From Bog-877 sp050734135 (GTDB lineage: Bacteria > Chloroflexota > Dormibacteria > Aeolococcales > Bog-877): a stretch of 64,000 nt of DNA. Below the pieces are notes generated by a model. The model saw only the letters and a program-made list of their open reading frames with translations, searched no databases and was not told the origin of the DNA. Where the stretch lies: the NCBI GenBank assembly GCA_050734135.1, contig JBOHUG010000072.1, positions 1 through 64,000 of the forward strand, written 5' to 3'. This document shows positions 60,340-64,000 of the stretch, one piece after another; within the stretch, counting starts at the first letter, position 1; the number at the start of each line of letters is the position of its first letter. The position numbers and the translations under genes are program-made.

Positions 60340-61223
60340 GCGGCGACCTCCTTGCCGGAGGCAATCTCCGAGAAGATCCCCTTTGGTCGGACCAGCAACA
60401 CGACGATCAGGATCACGAATGCGACCACATCCTTGTAGTCCGGGCTGATCAAGGCTGCGGCAATCTCGCTGGCGATACCAACGATCAGTGCCCCCGCCAT
60501 CGCTCCGTAGGCTTGGCCGATTCCACCCAGCACCGCAACCGCAATGATGGGAATGAGAAATTCGCCGCCGGTGGTGTCGGTGAAGGCGGTGACGTTGATC
60601 ACCAGGGCCACCCCCGCCAGGCCGCAGAGGGCGCCCGAGATCGCCCAGGCGATGTCGATGACCCGGTCAGTTGCAATGCCACAATTGCGAGCCAGCTCCG
60701 CATTGGTGGCGGTGGCTCGCATGGCTTTGCCGAGGGTGGTGTAGCGGAGCAGGACGTGGACGGCGATCATCGCTCCCACGCCCATGCCGAGAATCCCCAG
60801 TTGGATCGTGGTGAAGGCGAAGGCACCCAGATGGATCGCAGTCGCGTGGAGTCCCTCCAGGCTGAAGAAGGTGGCTCCCCAGATGGCTTGGATCCCGTAC
60901 TGGATCACCAGCCCGACCGAGATGGTGACGATGATCATCCCGAAGAGCCGGGTCCCGCGGCGAATGAACGGCGTGTAGACGGCGCGGTTCAAGGCGACCG
61001 AGATCACGGCACCAAAAGCGCCTCCCGCAGCAACCGCGATCCAGAGATTGGCTCCGACCTGACTGACCAGCAGGGCCGCGAAGGCGGCGCTGGTCATGAT
61101 CGAGCCATAGGCAAGGTTGAGAATGTTGGTCACGCCGAATTGCAGGGTGAAGCCCACCCCGGCCAGGGCCAGGATCGAGGCCGTGACCACCCCGAAGCCG
61201 ATCGCCGGCAACAGCAGGTTCAT
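60336..61223 (-). CDS. livH: Liv-type ABC transporter permease (LivH), cassette 3
   Basis: The 295-residue permease has AGVGFTLQFGVTNILNLAYG, the coupling helix GKAMRATATNAELARNCGI and IIAVAVLGGIGQAYGAMAG, ending RPKGIFSEIASGKEV. It lies between the binding protein and LivM genes in the standard order. Its length equals that of the other two LivH proteins. Confidence 0.93.
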   Translation of the reverse strand: MNLLLPAIGFGVVTASILALAGVGFTLQFGVTNILNLAYGSIMTSAAFAALLVSQVGANLWIAVAAGGAFGAVISVALNRAVYTPFIRRGTRLFGMIIVTISVGLVIQYGIQAIWGATFFSLEGLHATAIHLGAFAFTTIQLGILGMGVGAMIAVHVLLRYTTLGKAMRATATNAELARNCGIATDRVIDIAWAISGALCGLAGVALVINVTAFTDTTGGEFLIPIIAVAVLGGIGQAYGAMAGALIVGIASEIAAALISPDYKDVVAFVILIVVLLVRPKGIFSEIASGKEVAA

Positions 61224-61280
61224 GTCCGGACCTGCTGTTGCGTCGGTCGCCGCCCCGGCGGCCGATGGCTCACCCAGCCG

Positions 61281-62555
61281 CTACTTGCTGAGTGTGGCGA
61301 TCTTTTGTGCTGACACCGACCCGACCAGCTTCAGTTTGTGGTGTACATATTTCGCAGCCTCGAAGGCTCCGGTGGAATTGTGCCAGCGGTTGAAGACGAT
61401 CGGACCGCCGGCGCCTATGTACTGGATGGACTTACCCGCAGCCAGCGCCTTCTTGCCGGCAGCGAACGAGTAGACTACCGTCTTACCGGCACCGGGAGCT
61501 GTCACCTTGAGCACGTCCTTGTTGTAGGCGGAGCGGGACGTCGAGTGTGCCTCGAGTATCGACAGCGCGATCACGTTGACGGCGTCATAGAAGGTCATGG
61601 TGTAGGGGTCGGCAGTCCATTGCCCCGGACTGGGTACGGATGAGCGGGATGCCAACAGCGCGTTGTTGAAAATCTTCCAGGCGGTCCCGGTGGGGGGCGC
61701 GTACGGTTGCATGCCCTCCACGTATTTCGCCATTGGCCCCGCACCCAGCGCGCCCGTCACCGCCTTCAGCCAGGGACCTTCCAAGCTGACCTCGGTGCCG
61801 ATGATCGGAATCAGACCGTGAAGCTGTTGCAGCTCGCTGAAATAGGTGGCGCCGGTTTGAGGATCCACCTCGGTGAAGATCACCTGCGGACGGGCGCTGA
61901 CCAGCTGCTCCACCTCGGTTTCGTAGGAGCTGGAGTCCAGCGCGATGCGCTGATTGACCACCATCTTGCCGCCCAAGCGCTTCCAGGCGGTGAGGAGGGT
62001 TGGTACGTCGGACTGGGAGCCCACGTCGCTGCCGAATACGGCGGCGGCGCGGGTGTACCCGTGTTGGTGAGCCCACAGCGCCAAGGCATACCCCTTGACA
62101 TCGTCGGCCGGGGTGATACGCCAGAAATACTTGTCGCCGGTGTGGTCGAAGGCTGCCTGACCAGTCTCGACAAACATGGGCACCTGGGCCTGGTTGAGGA
62201 TGGGCACTGTGGCCAAGGCTTCATCTGAACTGGGCCCCAGAGCTCCGATCAAGTTGGAGACCGAGGCGATCATCTTGGTGGCGGCCGGCACCGCGTCTGC
62301 CGGATCTCCACGGGTGTCCTCCTCAATACATGTCATGTGGTGCCCCAGTACTCCACCGTCGGAGTTGATCAGCTTGGTAGCGGGGATGCAGCCGGCCGCC
62401 AGCTCGGGCCCGAAGGCGCCGTCCGGCCCAGAGAACGGCGTGAACTCGCCGACGGTGAGCGGGCCGGAACTGGCAGCCGAGGCCCCAAGGGTGAGTGTGA
62501 AACTGGAGACCGCCAGGGTGGCCACCAGCGCCACGGAAACCAGGGTCCTATTCAT
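61281..62555 (-). CDS. livK: Liv-type solute-binding protein, cassette 3
   Basis: The 424-residue protein has a signal peptide (MNRTLVSVALVATLAVSSFT, cleavage near ASA) and a type I binding fold: LTVGEFTPFSGPDGAFG, INSDGGVLGHHMTC, LIGALGPSSDEALATVPILN, YTRAAAVFGSDVGSQ. No lipobox cysteine follows the signal. It starts at ATG 62555 after GGGAGAAA. The end IVFNRWHNSTGAFEAAKYVH parallels the two other binding proteins. It is preceded in the operon by RidA and the DUF1989 protein, which hints at a nitrogen compound as ligand. Confidence 0.92.
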   Translation of the reverse strand: MNRTLVSVALVATLAVSSFTLTLGASAASSGPLTVGEFTPFSGPDGAFGPELAAGCIPATKLINSDGGVLGHHMTCIEEDTRGDPADAVPAATKMIASVSNLIGALGPSSDEALATVPILNQAQVPMFVETGQAAFDHTGDKYFWRITPADDVKGYALALWAHQHGYTRAAAVFGSDVGSQSDVPTLLTAWKRLGGKMVVNQRIALDSSSYETEVEQLVSARPQVIFTEVDPQTGATYFSELQQLHGLIPIIGTEVSLEGPWLKAVTGALGAGPMAKYVEGMQPYAPPTGTAWKIFNNALLASRSSVPSPGQWTADPYTMTFYDAVNVIALSILEAHSTSRSAYNKDVLKVTAPGAGKTVVYSFAAGKKALAAGKSIQYIGAGGPIVFNRWHNSTGAFEAAKYVHHKLKLVGSVSAQKIATLSK

Positions 62556-62593
62556 GGCATTTCTCCCGACAGGTTGGCTCGATCCTCGAGCAG

Positions 62594-63007
62594 TCAAGCA
62601 CTCGCGCCACGATTGGGGCCATCGAGCACTGCCATCGTCTCGACCTCCAACAGGGCGTCGGGCAGCGCCAGAGCGCTCACCTCGACCAGGGTGCTGGCGG
62701 GTCGCGAGTCGCCAAATACCCGGCGCCGAACAGTGTTTATCGCCGGTCGGTCGTCCATCCGCAAGAGAAACAGACTGACCTTGACCACGTCGTCAAAGGA
62801 CGCACCTGCTCCCTTCAGTATGAGCTCGATGTTGTGGAAGATCTGCTCGGTCTGGCGTACCACGTCGCCCACACCGACGATCTTCCCTTCTGGGTCCACC
62901 GGCAGCATGCCGGAGATCCACAGCAGCCCGCCCGCAGCCACCGCGTCGGTGTAGTGGCTAATCGGCTCGGGGAGCACGTCGGGGCGGCGAATCCTGGTCT
63001 TTTCCAC
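62594..63007 (-). CDS. RidA/YjgF family protein (imine deaminase type)
   Basis: From GTG 63007, the 137-residue protein carries RidA motifs: ISHYTDAVAAGGLLWISGMLP at the start, VVRQTEQIFHNIELILKGAG, VVKVSLFLLRMDD, and the C-terminal RPASTLVEVSALALPDALLEVETMA with the catalytic Arg and Glu. RidA hydrolyses reactive imines/enamines; relatives act in catabolic operons for amino or amide compounds. The start follows AGGAGGG. The frame is open upstream to 63337, but that leader has shadow composition. Confidence 0.9.
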   Translation of the reverse strand: MEKTRIRRPDVLPEPISHYTDAVAAGGLLWISGMLPVDPEGKIVGVGDVVRQTEQIFHNIELILKGAGASFDDVVKVSLFLLRMDDRPAINTVRRRVFGDSRPASTLVEVSALALPDALLEVETMAVLDGPNRGASA

Positions 63008-63015
63008 TTTCCCTC

Positions 63016-63567
63016 CTAGGAGTGCTGCGGCCGAAGTTGAAGTCGGATCGGGCTGGGCCGAAAGCCATTGCAGGGATTGAGGTCCTGGGGACAGGCGGAG
63101 ACTCCCACTACGGCATCCGTCAGTACTCGCAGCACCAGCGTGTCGCCCGGCTTCCCGATGGGGAGCTGGTTGCCGAACGTGCGATCGGGAAGAATTGGTG
63201 CGTTCTGAAAGAAGTTGAAGGGATCGGGGACCTGCTCCTCGCGCACAGCCCAGGGCGCGAGTGCCTCGCTCAGATTTGATCGGCAGCTGCGGTGACCGCT
63301 GACCCCGTAGTCCAAGGTGTAGCGGCGGTCGTCGCACATGGATGTGATCACGTCGTGGGTACCCACATCGTCACTCACAACTTCAAACATGGGTGTCCGC
63401 CAATTGCTCTGAAGGATGTCGCCCACGCGCACGTCGAGGCGCATTGTGGCGGACCGCGTGTGGGTGGTTGAGAGCCACTCGCTAGGCCGCCCTGCCGCAA
63501 AGGCAACGAAGTCGGCTACCTGCTGCCCCTCTACGTCGATGACTTCGAGTAGCTGGCCGCGAGCCAC
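63016..63567 (-). CDS. DUF1989 / urea carboxylase-associated family protein
   Basis: The 183-residue protein has the family motifs GQLLEVIDVEGQQVADFVAF, EWLSTTHTRSATMRLDVRVGD, PMFEVVSDDVGTHDVI and the Cys-containing YGVSGHRSCRSNLSEAL, then NFFQNAPI and LVLRVLTDAVVGVSACPQD. Relatives accompany urea carboxylase or amidolyase systems; the exact role is not known. The coding pattern continues 21 codons upstream of the GTG at 63567 (VETEVLIPGGEGRALE) to an ATC at 63630 that follows AGGGGGAG, so the true start is unclear. It heads the cassette-3 operon. Confidence 0.8.
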   Translation of the reverse strand: MARGQLLEVIDVEGQQVADFVAFAAGRPSEWLSTTHTRSATMRLDVRVGDILQSNWRTPMFEVVSDDVGTHDVITSMCDDRRYTLDYGVSGHRSCRSNLSEALAPWAVREEQVPDPFNFFQNAPILPDRTFGNQLPIGKPGDTLVLRVLTDAVVGVSACPQDLNPCNGFRPSPIRLQLRPQHS

Positions 63568-63652
63568 CTCCAGAGCCCTGCCCTCGCCGCCTGGGATCAG
63601 GACCTCGGTCTCGACGGTTGACTGGGCGATCGCGCTCCCCCTGCGACTGGTC

Positions 63653-63674
63653 TGGTATATCAGTTGGTATACGA
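63653..63674. promoter_or_regulatory. Tandem GntR-type operator candidate
   Basis: TGGTATATCA (63653-63662) and TGGTATACGA (63665-63674) are two near-palindromic TnGTATAnnA boxes separated by two bases. They match the consensus of FCD-type GntR regulators and stand directly upstream of the DUF1989-RidA-Liv-GntR operon, whose last gene encodes such a regulator. Confidence 0.5.
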
Positions 63675-64000
63675 TATCTCGGCCGGGGGCCTACGTCAAC
63701 AACCGGAGCGACTGATGAGTGGGAATCCCACTCGCAGCAGCCGCCTTCCGGGAGGTGGAGAGTGGGTGGATCAGGCGGCGGACCGATTGCTGGGCCCCGC
63801 TGAGGCCCCGGCTGGTCGGAACCGATCGGCAGGCTGTTCCTGGGCGAGCCGAAGTCGCCCTTCCCCGCTACACCCTCTGGATGGAGTTGGCCCGGCGCGA
63901 GCGGAGACGTCTTCGCAGGAGGTGCCGGCGGACGCGAACCAACATCCTCACCATCTCCTCGCCAACCTCTTCGCTGGCCGCGCGGGTGCGGTTGTAGACG
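63675..64000. other. Right edge of window, no gene assigned
   Basis: A plus-strand and a minus-strand frame run through this stretch, but neither shows a family I recognise and both are cut by the edge. A minus-strand frame ending near 63860 is Arg-rich and could be the C-terminus of a gene that begins beyond 64000. Confidence 0.35.

Noticed and set aside
1..64000. CRISPR arrays or prophage
   Set aside because: No series of spaced direct repeats and no phage structural genes were seen.

Overview
The window is GC-rich DNA with many GTG and TTG starts, 4-bp start/stop overlaps and Shine-Dalgarno sequences of the GGAGG type. Gene content (F420-type nitroreductase, mycothiol-style DinB proteins, form-II Cox-like molybdenum hydroxylase genes, many PIN-domain toxins, a Flp pilin) fits a soil bacterium of the Actinomycetota or a neighbouring Terrabacteria lineage such as Dormibacterota or Chloroflexota. 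The phylum is inferred, not proven. No rRNA, tRNA or CRISPR array was recognised.

Positions 1-13.7 kb hold unlinked housekeeping and stress genes: a six-helix membrane protein, a PfpI/DJ-1 protein, an ECF sigma factor, a secreted GH25-like protein, a DoxX-like protein, a deazaflavin-dependent nitroreductase, a DinB protein, a WYL regulator, a SHOCT protein carrying a frame-shifting 22-bp duplication, a J-domain protein, a Flp pilin, oligoendopeptidase F and an intact toxin-antitoxin pair.

Positions 14.0-36.7 kb form a catabolic block. The large subunit of a molybdenum hydroxylase (13979) lies at one end. The Fe-S and FAD subunits (30401, 30919) lie at the other, with XdhC, a MocA-like cytidylyltransferase, a molybdopterin-binding protein broken by three frameshifts, CoxG, and a BNR propeller translationally coupled to a MoaD-like protein. 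Between them are an SDR, two amidohydrolases, an aryl-acid adenylating enzyme, a TrmB regulator, a CocE-type hydrolase, a benzoylformate-decarboxylase-like ThDP enzyme and a complete branched-chain-amino-acid-type (Liv) ABC importer. A plausible reading is import and breakdown of an aromatic or heterocyclic acid or amide; the substrate is unknown.

Positions 37.5-47.3 kb are a second unit: a GntR/FadR regulator divergent from a second complete Liv importer, followed by an aldehyde dehydrogenase, an enoyl-CoA hydratase-like protein and a methylmalonate-semialdehyde dehydrogenase. Positions 57.0-63.7 kb, on the minus strand, are a third: a DUF1989 protein, RidA, a third complete Liv importer and a GntR regulator, with a paired TGGTATA-type operator candidate upstream.

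Positions 47.4-57.0 kb are a decay and mobile zone. They contain an O-methyltransferase, a GrdB/PrdB-like protein, a TIGR03085-type protein and a cluster of type II toxin-antitoxin loci in different states of decay (dead toxin with live antitoxin, live toxin with dead antitoxin, an intact pair, a frameshifted toxin remnant). An epimerase-like gene, a broken glycine-rich surface-protein gene and an IS256-family element complete the zone.
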